Assembly (NCBI RefSeq): GCF_002865645.1
Contig: NW_020194544.1
Location: forward strand, 208,517-272,516
Source: Hyaloscypha bicolor E
Lineage: Eukaryota > Ascomycota > Leotiomycetes > Helotiales > Hyaloscyphaceae
DNA: 64,000 nt
Direction: 5' to 3'
In this document: positions 23,785 through 37,100 of the stretch, one piece after another
Layout of the letters: the number at the start of each line of letters is the position of its first letter
Position numbering within the stretch: the stretch's first letter is position 1
Program-made: the position numbers and the translations under genes
Notes under the pieces: generated by a model
What the model was told of the DNA's origin: nothing
The model's database searches: none
The model's input: the letters and a program-made list of their open reading frames with translations, nothing else

Positions 23785-25052
23785 GTACAAATAATTGGCA
23801 ACAGGTACAGGCGGGTCTGGATGATATCGATATTACGAGGGTCAAAGATGCGAGCGACCTGTTGAATTTCGAGTTTGACATCGGCATCATGTCAGTTTGT
23901 CCTTGCCAAGTGGTTATAATGATGCTGACTCGCGCGTGAAGCAAAGCCAAGGCGGATCAAGTCCGTGAGTGTCATAGGTGTCGAAGATATTTTACTCAAG
24001 CATTTCAAATTCCCAATCTCTGGTGGAAAGCATACTGTAGGAACTCCAATGGGTATTTTGGCTGTGAGGATACGACGGACGGCTTTAGTAGTTCCCCCTC
24101 CCTTTAGCGGAGTTTATTTTTGCTAACTAGAAGCATAGATACGTGGGCACGTTTCTTGATTAAGCATTTAAAGGAGGATAAGATCAACTACGAATGGTAC
24201 AAGCTTAACGTCTTTGTACGATGGCTATTTTCATCTAAACAAATAGTACTGATTATATTCGATCCGCCCCCGCCGATAATAGAAAGACTGCCGAGTCCAC
24301 TACTCGACGAGCCCGATGACAAGCACCTAGAAGACCCTTTTTGGATCTATACACCACTAATTGAGGAAGTCGTTCGACTACAGGATCAAGCTGTATGGGC
24401 CATACGCAACCAGGTCAGAGCCGTGGAGAGAGAGAAGATGTCGGCTACAAAGCCAAAGCCAAACTATCGCCTCCTCCACGATATCAGCAGGCACGAAATC
24501 CATGTATCGGAGACTCTCGGTATAGCAATCAATACTATCAATAGTATACTGGAAAACCACAAGGATTTTATGGCTAGCAATCTTAGCGTTGACGCAACAT
24601 CGAATAGCCCGTCAAAGCGTATCCACCAACGGTTGCTCTTCCACAAGCATATGCTTGATAGTCTATGTCATCGCTCATCTTCAAACAAAGAACGGTTAAT
24701 GAACGAAATCCAGCTCGCATTCAACACAGTCGCGCAATACGATTCAGGCATATCGGTCGAGATCGGGCGTGCGGCGCAAATCGATAGTGCTGCAATGAAG
24801 ACTATCTCCTTCCTCACGTTGACATTCCTACCAGCCACATTTACTTCCACCATATTCAGCATGTCATTCTTCAACTATAGCCCTGACTCTAGATCATGGA
24901 CCGTTTCTGGCAAATTTTGGATCTATTGGGCAGTTGCAATCCCGTTGACCGTCGCTGCTTCCGTTGTTTGGTACTACTGGCATAAGGTGTTCCCGCCTAC
25001 TTTAATTGGAGAAGAAAAGAGAGATGAGGCTACGTTAAAATCCTATTGCTAG
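23785..25052 (+). pseudogene. CorA-like Mg2+ transporter family membrane protein, disrupted
   Basis: An exon at 23785-23890 (VQAGLDDIDITRVKDASDLL) joins 23942-25052 through a 51-bp GT-AG intron with a CTGAC branch site. The protein resembles fungal CorA-like proteins: FQIPNLWWKAY, NSNGYFGCED, IDTWARFLIKHLKED, EDPFWIYTPLIEEVVRLQD, then a coiled-coil-rich helix region. Two C-terminal membrane segments follow, at about residues 226-249 and 266-287 counted from 24120. The GMN selectivity signature of true CorA channels is replaced by FSMSFFN, common in this fungal subgroup, so ion transport is unproven. In-frame TAG at 24105-24107 sits in a stretch that is longer than expected. A possible intron, GT at 24088 to GCTAACTAG at 24130, would remove the stop but shifts the frame by one base. 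The N-terminus is missing or unresolved. Confidence 0.75.
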
Positions 25053-25399
25053 ACGGAAGATGGCTGTTAGAACAAAATCAGCCGATAATTCTGAAGAGAA
25101 CTTAATAATTATTTTATGCTATACGGGACACTGAGAATAATAACTCTGACTCTATATAGTTAACTTAAACTTCTCTATCCAGTCCCGGTATAAGTAATCT
25201 GGATATTCTATATGCCCGAATTAGTAAAATTAAGAATCTAACTGCCGCTCGAATTTATAAAGGTTTAATAAAAAAGCTATCCTAAAATAATATATTTTAT
25301 TTTTACTATTATATAATATATTATTAAAATATTTAATTATTTTTATCTTTATTAAATAATAATTCTATATATATAAATTTAATAAGTTTAATATTAAAT
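25053..25399. other. transition from gene island to RIPped DNA
   Basis: Composition declines gradually, and by about 25280 the DNA is fully AT-rich. No gene was seen. Confidence 0.4.
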
Positions 25400-26122
25400 A
25401 CTTTATAAAATATTTACTTATAATCTAACTAGTAAAAAGATTCTAGAATAGTTCTAACTATTTAGAATTCTTATTATAGAAGTTCTAAAAAGCTATAAAG
25501 CTATTATTTATTAAAAATACCAGATATTATTTTAAATCTAGATTCTATTCTTTTTATTACTAGTATTTTATATTTTATTTCTTTATTTTATAATTCTAAT
25601 AATAAAGGCTTCGGGTTTATTTATTTAAAAAAGAAGTTATTTAGGGTTTTATATAACTTCTTTATATAAAATACCAGATATATTTTTATTAATTCCGAAA
25701 GCTTAAATTAAAAGAAATATCTGATTTATTTTAGGATTTTATATAATTCTTTTATCTAATAAGCTAGCTTATAGCTCGGGTAATTATTTTTCTAATATTT
25801 AATAATAATTTATATTTTGTTTCTTATTTTAAAGTTTATTAATTAGTAATATTTATTAACTTGAATAATATAATATATTTATATTTATATTATATTTTTT
25901 TATATTTTTTATTATAATTTATAAAGCTATATTATTAGAGCTTTTATTTTTTATTTATTTAGCTTTTTTCGGAATATCTAATTATATTTAAGTTTTCTAA
26001 TTAAATAATATTTATAATTTATAACTCTTTTTATAAGAAATAAAAACTAGTTTATAGTTTTATAAACTAGAACTATTTAGTAATAATTAATTATTTTAAT
26101 AATAATTTATATAAGAATATAA
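25400..26122 (-). mobile_element. old gypsy family B copy, left piece (3' pol region)
   Basis: Parallels 46800-47575 of the younger gypsy B with RIP-type differences. Shared words include ATAAGCTAGCTTATAGCTCGG versus its unmutated form, and AATACCAGATATATT versus AATACCGGATATATT. The similarity stops where the inverted family A copy begins at 26123. Confidence 0.7.
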
Positions 26123-26372
26123 TATAAGAAAGAAACTATAATAAAATTAAAAATATAAATAGTAAAGTATAAATAGTATATAGTATATAAAAGTTTAATT
26201 AATTAAATATTTTTAAGAAGAAATTCTTTTTGAGAACTATAAAAACTAGCTTTCTTATATAATTTCTATAAGTTATATATAAAAGACTATGGCTTTTACT
26301 ATATAACTAAAACCTTAAAACTACTAAAATAATATAATTTTTAGAAAGTATAGCTTATTATACTATATTCGA
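26123..26372 (-). repeat. 3' LTR of inverted family A copy
   Basis: Reverse complement of the family A LTR, somewhat shorter at both ends. It carries the 36-bp palindrome at 26272-26307. Confidence 0.7.
26272..26307 (-). repeat. 36-bp palindrome, copy in inverted LTR
   Basis: Reads GTTATATATAAAAGAC, TATG, GCTTTTACTATATAAC on the plus strand. Confidence 0.7.
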
Positions 26373-26399
26373 CTTTCTATTTATTTATACTTGTTTTTT

Positions 26400-29190
26400 A
26401 AATACTAAAACTAATAGAAAAATTCTATTTAGAATCCGAAATAATAAAATAATTAGAATTCTCTTTTATTAGCTAATCTAATTTCTCTTTAATATACCTA
26501 AAATAAGATCTATTACTCTTAAATAGTCTTATTTTATACTCTCGAACTTATTTAAAAATAATTCGAATTTACTTAGCTATATTTTTATACTAAATCCGAT
26601 ATAGTTCTTTATATTAATTAATATTTGCCTTTAATTATTATTTAATTTCTGCTTTTATTACTAGATATTAAAAAGACTTATTATAATAAATTATATTATA
26701 AATTATATTAATATATTTCAAATAAATAGCTTCTTTAAATTTCGTATTATTTATAGTATTCTTAAATTAATTTTTAATAAGAGAGGAAAGCTTTAGATAA
26801 GAGGCTTTAATAACTTTATAGGAAACTTTATTTTCGTATATTTTATTCTTAATAATAACTAGACTTATTAGAATTATAATAAAAGGCCTATTAAATAATA
26901 AATTATTATTAAGCTATTTTTCGGTTTATATATTATTTAAAAATTATTATTTGTCTATAATTTCAGACTTATAAATTACTTAGCTAAAGGTATATATTTA
27001 TTTAATTAAATAGACTATATTTAAAGTCTTTTCTTCTATTACTTTAATAAATACTCGCCTATTTCCTTTATTATTTCCGGTTTAAAATTATTAGAAATAG
27101 AAAAGTAATTAATATTCTTAAAGAATTTTTTACTAAAAATAATAGTCTTTTTATAATTTATAAGACAAATATAACTAATATTCTAATACTTTTTATTAAA
27201 ATAGAATTCGCTATTTAAAGCTTTAGTAATAGCTAGATCTTTAGTATTACTTTTATATTAATTATAATTAATATTTCCAGAAATATAATATCTAATTAGC
27301 TAAAAATAAATAATTAGATAAATAGAATACTTATTTAATATCTTATAAAATCCGAGCTATATTAATAGATTTACTATTAAGAATTAAAAGACTAAGATAA
27401 AATAGCTATTATCTAGATTTCTATATTTTATTATATTATTTTTTTAGAATTAAAATTATAATATCTTTATTTTTTATATTAAAAGCTCTTAAATACTAAG
27501 CTTTTTAATTTATTTCAAGTAATCTTTCTTATAAATATAACTATTTATATTTAAATTAGTAATACTAGATTTAGGAATAGAAATTATAGTATTAAATTAG
27601 AGCTATAGATTTGGGTAAAATTAATTAGAAATATAATATTTATATTTATATTCTTTAATTTCTTGGTTTTCTAAAAAGAAATCTGGTATTTTCTTATTTA
27701 TTTAAGTAATAGAAATATATTTTTTGCCTTTAATAATTTTATAGATTTTAGTAACTAGTTTTAGAATATTCTTAATAATATAAATATTTCTTATATTAAT
27801 AAAAAAAATATTAATAAGCTATTAAATATATATTTTATAAAAAGCTTTAAGAAATCTATTAAAAATTCTATAATATTCTTATTTATAAATAGGTTTTAAA
27901 ATACTATAATATATTTCTTTAAAAATATATTTATTCTATTAAATAAATATTAATTTCTATTTAGCTAATATTTTATAAATATATTTATTATCTTTAATTT
28001 CTCTAAATTTAATATTTTTAGTTTTCTGGTTTTTAGTTCTAAATATAATTACAAGAATTTTTCTAGATAATATCTTTCTTTTTAAAATAAAGAATTTCTT
28101 TTTACTTATTTCTTTTATATTTTCCTTTATTTTATTAGTTTTATATTTAGACTAGTACTCAGATTTTTACTATTTATTAGAAGTTTTAGGCTTAGTTTAT
28201 TCTTTTTTCTTATTAGGTTTTTCTTAGCTAGTTATATTAGTTTTATTAGTTTTACTAATAGAATTATTACTAGGCTATATTAAATTAGTTCTATTTTTAT
28301 TAACTGGATTTAATTAAGTTAAAGCTAAAATTATAATAGAGGCCTATTTTTTAGGCTTATTTCAGAAATTAAAAAAAGGCTTATTATTATAAATTTCTTT
28401 AATTAGAATTCCGGATATATTAAAAGTATACTATTTAGCCTTAAGATTATTAGCTAATAATAGCTTAAAAACTAATTCTTTAGGTTCCGAAATAGTTTTA
28501 ATATATTTAAATATTTTAGTAATATTTAATTTAGTAAATATACTAGTATTCTAATATTTCTTATTTTTAATATATTTTAAAATAATTTTATTAATTAACT
28601 AAATAGCTTTATATACTAAGGCTTTTATCTTAAAAAGAAAATATAATTTCTTATAAATATTATTATTAAGATTATTATAAATATTATTAATATATTAGCT
28701 AAAAGCTTTATTATATTATATAATTTTATTCTAACTCTTAGTTTTAAGACTATTTATTATAGTCTTAATCTTATTAAACTTTTCTTATTTGCCTTTAAAA
28801 ATGCCTTTAATAATATTCTCGAATTCTCTATTATTAGCTTAGTAGTTTTTTAGCTTTTCTTTAATTAATTCTAGTTTAGTTCCGTTTTTAATAAAGGTTT
28901 TCTATTTTAAGAACTTATTATATATATTATTTAGCTTATCTAAAATATTTATATTAAATTTAATAATTATAGCTATTTTTTCTAGTATTAATAGGCCTTT
29001 TATAATTACTTAAGCTTTCTTAATATTCTAAATCTTAATACTATTAATTTATAAGCTTTTAATAATATTATAGCTTATAAAAACTAGCTATTATATTTTA
29101 CTAGCTTAAGAAATCTATTCTTTAGCTATTTTATTATTTTTAAAGAAGTTATATAAGTATTATTAATATAATAGTTATAGGTTATAGAAT
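26400..29190 (-). pseudogene. unidentified large ORF relic, second copy
   Basis: Minus-strand counterpart of the frame at 12470-15240, colinear over the full length with RIP-type differences. Its conservation beside the LTR in two independent copies shows that the ORF belongs to family A. Product unknown. Confidence 0.55.
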
Positions 29191-29890
29191 TAAAGATTCT
29201 TGAGATTATAAGAATTTCTTTTAAATACTTTCTATAATAAAAAGTAAATTAAAATAGATTTAAATTATATAAAGATATTATATATATTTATGTTTTTTTT
29301 TCTTATTAAAAAAATAAAACTAAAATAATAATATATATAATAGAGAAAATAGATATAATAATTAGATATATTTAAGATAATATAATTATAAAAGATAAAA
29401 TATAGAATTAGGCTTTTATTATAAAAAAGAATATAAATATATATATCTAAAAAAAATATAATCTAGAAAATAATTAAAGTAAATTAAACTAAATAGTAAT
29501 AATAGAGAAATAAGGAAGTAATATAATAGAAATATAAATATATTTCGATTTTTTATTTATTTAAAAACGTTTTTATTAACTTAAAGAATAATATAAAAGA
29601 AGGGAAATAAAATATATAAATATATTAAAAATATTAGGAAAATATAAAATAAGTATTAATAGAAAAGAAATTAGAATAATAGAATTAAAAAATAATTTAA
29701 AATAAGATATGATTTTTTCCGAAATAGATTTATATCTTTTTTAAAAGCTAATTATAATTATTTAATATTTATTAAAATCAATTTTATATAATAGAAAGCT
29801 ATTTAGTTAAATAATATTTTAAAATAATATTTATATTTATAAAAGTAATATTAAAGATCTCAGAAATTATAGAAAAAAGAATTATAAAAT

Positions 29891-30003
29891 AATATAAATA
29901 GAATTTATAATATTATTATTAAGTTTAGAATAATTAAAATTAAAATTAATATAAATAGAATTTATAATATTATTATTAAGTTTAGAATAATTAAAATTAA
30001 TAT
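29891..30003. repeat. tandem duplication of about 57 bp
   Basis: A unit containing AGAATTTATAATATTATT and AAGTTTAGAATAATTAAAA occurs twice in a row. The corresponding place in the other family A copy (about 11690) has it once, so the duplication arose in this copy. Confidence 0.8.
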
Positions 30004-31686
30004 AAAATATAAAAAAATCAAGTATTCTAAATTAGTATTAAGAATATAAAATTAAAGATATCTTTTTAATTATTTAAATAATATTTAATAATAAGAAATA
30101 AATTAATAATAAAAATTAATAAATTATATTAGCTTTTTAAATAAGTAATTAGTTTCTAGTAATAAAATAGTATTATAATTAGAGAATAGGTTTTATATAA
30201 GAATAGAAATATATAATATATTAATTAAATCTTAGTATATATTTTTAAAATAACTATAATTATATTAAAGAAAAAATAAGTTTCCTAATATAAAATAGGC
30301 TTTAAATAAATAGATCTAGTTTATTTAATATCTAAAAGATTTCCAGAATTATATATTATTAAATACTTTCGGAAATAATTATTAAATTTAATAAGGTTTC
30401 TTTTTTTTCTTATAAAGCTTCTAGTTAGCTATTTTATTTATATATAATTTCTAATTAGAAAATTTATTTAGATATTATAAGTAAATTTATAATAATAGTT
30501 TAAATTAAAATCGAGATTTATAAGTATTATAATTAAGCTTTAAACTAGTATAAGCTATAAGAATAGCTAGTAAAAAAGCAAATAAAGCTTCTAAAAGGCT
30601 TCTAATTTAATATTTTCTTTATTCTAGAAATATATAAAAGGCTTTCTTTTTTATATTTTTTTATATATAATAATTATTTGAGTTATTAGAACTTTTTAGG
30701 AAGTATTATAGCTTAAAATTAAAAGTTTATAAAATAATTTTTTAATTCTCTATTTGTTTTTATATTAAAAGAAATACTTTATATTTAATTCCTAAAATTT
30801 AGTAATAAAATCTTATATTAAAAATACTATCTAATAATAATAATTAGATAATAATAAGAAATAGATAATAGTAAAGCTTATTTAATTTCTAGAATAATAA
30901 TCTAATAATAATATTTTCTAAAGGCTATAAATAATAATTAGAAAAAAAAGATATATAAAGAATTAAAAGTAATAAGCTTTATTTTAGATTAAAAAAAGCT
31001 TCTATTATTAAATACTTCTTTTTAGTTTTTTATAAAAGAGATATATTTTACTTTTTCTAATTCTAGTAATTCTAGAATATATATAATAATACTAATAGCT
31101 TTTTTAATTTCCTAAACCTAAATATTATTTTATTTATAATATTTTATAATTATTTCCTTTTCTAATTCTATATTTATTTTAAAATATTTATTTATAAATA
31201 TATATTTATTATTAACTTTATTTTTAGGAAAATACTAGAATCTATTTCTTTTAATAAACTATTTAAATTAATTCCCGATATATATTTTTTAAAATATAAT
31301 ATTATTAAACTTTTCTAATATATAATATTATTTTAATTAATTTATATATCTTATTTTATATAACTTAAGCTAGTAATATAATAGTTTTATATTTCTTAAT
31401 TTGTTTTAATTTATTAGTTTAATATTATATATAAGAATTAGATTCTTTTTAGAAATAGATTTTAAATAAATCTAGTAAATAGTATTAAATTACTTCTTTT
31501 TCTTTAGTATTTTCTATTCTTTTTTATTCTAGCTTTTTTAATATTTTTATTTCTTATTTATATTTACTTTATATATATTTCTATAAATAATATAGTTTCT
31601 TTATTATAAATTATATAAAAAAAAGTAAATCTAATTAGTTTATATATAATAACTTAATTAATAAATAAAATATATAATAATAAATC

Positions 31687-32606
31687 TAATTATATATTAG
31701 AACTTATACTAAAGCTTTTATATTTCTATAGATTTAGTATATATTAGTAATATAGTCGAAAATTAGTAATATAATTAATTTTTTAAAATATTAATTTTTA
31801 GAATTTTAGTAAAAATTAAAGAAAAATATTTTATACTTTATATAAAGTTTATATTAAAATTAATAATTAAAATTCTCTTACTTTTATATTATATATATAT
31901 ATAATAAAAAATAATATAAATATTACTTATTTTATCTTATTAGTAACTTTCCCAAAATACTATAATTCTAAGAAATTAATTAATTATATAATTACTATAT
32001 CCTAATTTATATATCTAATAATTATTTCTTTCCTATTAATATCTAATCTAATTATATTACTAAAGCTATTATTATAAAATAAAAAAGAAAGAGAGAAATA
32101 GCTTAATAAAACCAAGCTCTTTATCTAATATTTATTATTATATATAAATATATATTATCTAGTAAATAAATATATATTTTATTAGAATTTTATTTATTAC
32201 TATATAAACTATTTTAAGATTAGTTTTATAGCCTAAATAAATTAGGAAATTAATAAACTATTTTAGGGCCTTTTCCTAATTAGAATTAAGGGCTTTATTA
32301 AGGCTTCCTTTAGTATTTTATAGTTTTCGTCTAGCTAAATACATTTTCTAAAATTAATACTTTTCCTAAATTAATATATAATTATAGATTTTTTAATATA
32401 TAGGTTTCTAATATAGAAATTAGAAGCCTGAATTATTCTTTTTATTTTTTCTAGATTATATTTAGTTATAGTATTAATATTTAATTAATTAAAATTAATA
32501 AATAAAAGAAAAAAGTAATTATATTACTAATTTTTAATTATATTACTAATATATACTAAACCTATAGAGATATAGGGGCTTTAGTATAAGTTCTAATATA
32601 TAATTA
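31687..32606. mobile_element. 920-bp element with about 90-bp terminal inverted repeats
   Basis: The left arm (31687-31777), containing ATATTAGAACTTATACTAAAG, is matched by its reverse complement in the right arm (32516-32606), containing CTTTAGTATAAGTTCTAAT. Each arm also has a direct repeat of ATTAGTAATATA. The interior has no readable transposase and is only mildly AT-rich in places (AAGGGCTTTATTAAGGC). It looks like a non-autonomous DNA transposon or foldback element. It abuts the truncated end of the inverted family A copy. A target duplication could not be confirmed. Confidence 0.6.
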
Positions 32607-32789
32607 ATAAATAAAAATAAATTTAGAATAATATTATAAAATTAGATTTTTAAACTTAAAAAATTAAATAAAATAGTTTTATTTTAAAGATTTTAAATTA
32701 AAAAAAAACCTCTAAATATAAAAGCTTTAATATTCTAAATACTAGCTAGCTATATATATTATTATAATTATATAATATTAAATTTACTA

Positions 32790-33833
32790 GTAAAATAATA
32801 AAATAAAAAAATAAAACAAAAAAATAAAAAAATAATAATTTAATTTAATAAAACTTTACTAAAAATTATTTTTATAGAAATATTTAATTTTCTATAATTT
32901 ATAAATTAATTATTAATAAAGTAAGAAATATTCTAAACTCTTTAAGTTTTTAAAATTATTAATTTAAATTTTATAATTATAAAACTAAAATAAAAACAAA
33001 ATATTAAATATTTTTTTTAAAAAAAAATTTATAAAATTCTTAAATTTTTTTAATAAAACTTTTATTAATTATTATAACTTTATTTTTTCTAATTATTATT
33101 TATCTAAAATAAACTTTTTTTTTATTATAATTTTAGCTTTTTATTAATTTCAAAAAATAATATTATAAAAAAAGATTTTTTTTTATAAATTTATTTAGAA
33201 AACTATTAATAAAATATTTATAATATTAATTATAGGCCTTAATTAGCTTTAATATTTCTGTCACGTGTGGCTGTCACGTGACTACGATCCAGCCATTTAA
33301 CCGTGATTAGGCGTATTCACCTGTGGTAAATACTATAGTCTTTTGGTCCAGTAAACTATAGTGCGAGCCTAATTCTCACACGTTATAATTTCTATTTCTA
33401 ATTTAAAAAAAACTTTTATATTTTTATTATATATAGCTTTCTAAAATAAGCTTATAAAAAAATTAAAAGATTTTCTTTTTATTATTAAAAGTTTCTAGAA
33501 TTTATTTATAATTAGAACTTTATTTCTATTATTTATATTTTTTTAATATTAGTTATTTTTTTTAGGTTTTAAATTCTAATAAATAATAATTAGAATTTTA
33601 TTTTAATTTTTTTTAAAACTAATTTTTTTAATTAAATTAATCTTTTATTTTTATAATTAATTAAAATACTAATATTTATAAATTAAATTATATTTATTTA
33701 ATTTTATAATTAATATAAATATTAGAACTTTTTATTTATTAATTAAAAATATAAATTTAATATTTAGAAATTATTTAATTATTTTTATAAACTTAAAATT
33801 AATAAAAATATATTTATTTATTTTAATATTAAT
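32790..33833 (-). mobile_element. old gypsy family B copy, middle piece (pol)
   Basis: Tracks 49600-50660 of the younger gypsy B with extreme RIP. The counterpart of 47575-49600 (integrase, RNase H and part of RT) is absent, so a deletion lies between 26122 and 32790. The piece is cut at 33833 by copia copy 1. Confidence 0.7.
33258..33382. repeat. 125-bp insert of normal composition in old gypsy B
   Basis: The segment opens CTGTCACGTGTGGCTGTCAC and closes CTCACACG, in an otherwise AT-only region where the younger gypsy B has continuous pol sequence. GTGGCTGTCAC[AG]TGACT is shared with 20416-20435 in the LTR-like fragment. It is probably a small LTR-derived or MITE-like insertion that was not RIPped. 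Confidence 0.5.
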
Positions 33834-34143
33834 TATTAATTTACTAGGAATATATAATATTATTATATAGTTATAAAATACTAATTATATAAAATTAGTA
33901 AAGTTATTATTTAGAAATAGGAATTATAATATTATAGTATTAATATATAATCTCTAAATTTACTAAGCCTAAAAGAGTCTAGTTTACTAGTTAAGTTACT
34001 AATAAAATATAAGGTTATATAATTATATTTCATATTTTATATTTTATTATTTATATCTTATTACTTATATCTTATTACTTATATTTCGTATTTTATATCT
34101 CGTAATTATATATATAATTTCTAAAGAAATAGTTATACTAATA
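33834..34143 (-). repeat. copia copy 1 3' LTR
   Basis: Reverse complement of the copy 2 LTRs. Contains short tandem words of the type TTATATCTTATTAC. Confidence 0.85.
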
Positions 34144-37100
34144 CTAGAAACTTTCTAAAAATATAAAAAATTAAAAAATAATACTTTTTTCTAATTATAT
34201 ATAAGTTCTCTAATCTAGTCTAATACTAGATTCCCTAAATACTTTATATATCTATATTATAGCCTTTTATATATAATCTTTCCTTTTATAAATTTATATT
34301 CCCTAATTCGGCCTAGTATTAAATACTTAGATACCAGATATCTAGATATTAAATACTAAGAGAATCTCTATAAATATTCTTTTATTTATATATTTATTTT
34401 CTATTTTATTTATATTTAGTTTATTTTTCTATATCTAATTATATAGTATTTATATTAATAAGGTATTTAAGAGTATTTAATAGCTTTAATTTTATTATAG
34501 AATTAGTAGAATTTAATTCTCTTTTAATCTATTTAACTTCTATAATCTCTTATTATTTATATATTTAGTAAAAGTATATTATATTAATTATTAGATATTT
34601 CTCTTAAATAATACCTAATTTAATAAAACATTTATATAATAACTTCGAATTTATATAAATAACTAATAATAGTTCTATTTCTAGTACTTTATTAATTATA
34701 GATTTAATTAAAGTATTTATATTAAAATTATAAGCTATATTATAGAATTCTAAAGCTAGAATATTTCTAGTAATTCTTTTATATTTAGTAAAGAACTAGT
34801 AAATAATATTAGTATATCTAGTTCTATTTACTAGAACTAGAATATATTTAATTTAGGAAAAGAAATCTCTATTATTTATAAATAAAGTATTTATAAAAAT
34901 AATTAAATATAAGAATTTCTTTACTAGCTTTATAAATCTTAATTCTCTAGTAATATTCTTAATTTATTATTAAATATACTTATTAAGTACTATTATATTA
35001 GTTTCCGAGAATTTAATAGTTTAAATAATAATTAATAAGTTATATAAAGCTTCTAGTTAATAGACTAATATAATATATATTTCTCTAGTATATTAGGTAA
35101 TATATTAGTTCTTAATAAAAAGATTTTAATAAATAATATTTTTATTACTTATAATAATAGTATTTTTTATAGAAATAGTTTAAAGATTTTTATACTAATA
35201 TTCTTATATAAGAGTAATTCTAGTAATATTTATATAAATAATACCTTTATTAAACTTGAGATTATAATTAAAAGTAAGAAATTTATATTTCTAAGCTAAG
35301 AACTTAGTTTTATAAAGCTTTAGTTATTTTATTTTTATAAAATTATTAGTTCTAATAAATAAAATATTATTAGTTTAAAGGCTAATAATTCTAAAGAATT
35401 ACTTATTATAGAATAAGTAAGAATTATAAATTAACTATTTTATAAAGAACTTATTAATATAATAAAAATAGTAAGGTTTAAACTAGTAATTTCTAGTTTC
35501 TAGTATATTATATAATAGTTTTATAATTTTTAGAATAGAATTATTTTTTAGATTTAGCTTTCTAATAAGCTTATAAAATAAGTTAATATAGAAATTATAA
35601 TTAAGTAAAATTATTAATTAGATATAAGCTTATAAAATATTATATAAATATAATTCTATAATATTTATTATTATAATAGTAATACTAAGAATAATTCTCT
35701 AGCTAATATATTAGATAATAAGTAATTATATTAATATTATATATTTTTTACTATTATTATAAGCTTAAATAACTAGTTTTAATTTCTTAAGCTTTTTTTT
35801 ATATTTTTATTTTTAATCTTATTAATAAACCAGGAATTAAAGATATATATTTTCTTTAATATCTAAAATCTAGAAATAACCTTAAATATACTTTTTTCTA
35901 AAAGGCTAGTAATTTTAACTTAATAAAAGTTCTTATATAGGTTATTATCTTATAGAAATATTATAAAATCCGGGTTTTTATAAAAGTATTTTCTATTATA
36001 TTTTAGTAAAATAATAAAAGAAATTATATCTATATTATTTTTAGTCTTATTATTAGATTCGGGAATAGGTTTAGATTTAGAGCTATTAGTAATAACCTTA
36101 ATATTCCCTATATAAAAGGGCTTTATAGAAATTAAATAAAAAGTAATATTATTATATAATAAAGCTAATATATAGTTTTTCTTATTAATAGCTACTAGCT
36201 TATATAGTTTATTTTAATTATTAGATTAACTAGTATTTCCTTTATATTAAATAAAAATATTTGAATTTAGAAATAGTTTATAAATATTAATAATACTAGA
36301 ATTATTTTAGGTATTTAAAGTATTTATAATTTAATATCTAGCTTAAAGCTTCTAAATTTCTATTATTACCTTTTTAAATATTACTAATTATTATAATATA
36401 ATAAGTAATAGAATATTATATTTAGTTATTTAAGATAAAGTACTATAAACTAAAAGAATTAAAATAATACTATTAGGTTCTATAAAGTTATTAATAGCTT
36501 TAAAAGCTATTTAAAATATAATATTTTTATTAATTTTATTAATTTTAGTTATAATATATTAAATTAGATTATAATAATATTCTATAATTCTAATAAAGTT
36601 ATAAGCTTTTATAAAAATAATCTTAATCTTAGTTCCTATAGCATTTATAAGCTAAATAAACTTCTTATTAGTAAACTACTTTCTAGTATTTATTATAATT
36701 TAATTAGAAAGGCCTAAATAATTATTAATCTAATATTATTTAAATATATTTTAGGTATATATTATACTAATATTCTAAAGCTATTAGCTAGCTTAATATT
36801 AAGTATTTTTATTAATAATATAAAATATAGGCTTATTAGAAATATAGAAAATATTAATAATAATAAAGTAATTAAAGCTAATATTATCTTTTAAATTAAA
36901 CTTAAATTATTTAAATAATTAGCTATATTTCTAGTATTACTTATAATACTTTATAAGATATTTAAAGCCTTTTATATTAATATTATAGCTTATTTATTCT
37001 AATATATTTTAGAGTTTATTAATAAATAAATAACTAAAATAATAATATAAATATTATAATTTGACTTTTATAAAAAAGTAAGAATTATAAATAAAGAATT

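Larger units (their letters stand above)
26123..31686 (-). mobile_element. gypsy family A, second copy, inverted and 5'-truncated
   Basis: Reverse complement of about 9960-15562. The LTR (26123-26372) is followed to the right by the extra ORF (26400-29190), the AT-rich spacer and the tail of integrase. Similarity ends near 31686 inside integrase, where an element with terminal inverted repeats begins. No second LTR is present, so gag and most of pol have been lost. Confidence 0.8.

Noticed and set aside
24378..24874. Three minus-strand frames of 60-68 codons
   Set aside because: Antisense shadows of the CorA-like coding region.
32740..32771. 32-bp identity with 21715-21746, possible copia flank of old gypsy B
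   Set aside because: The shared sequence is low-complexity TA-rich and the neighbouring bases do not stay colinear.
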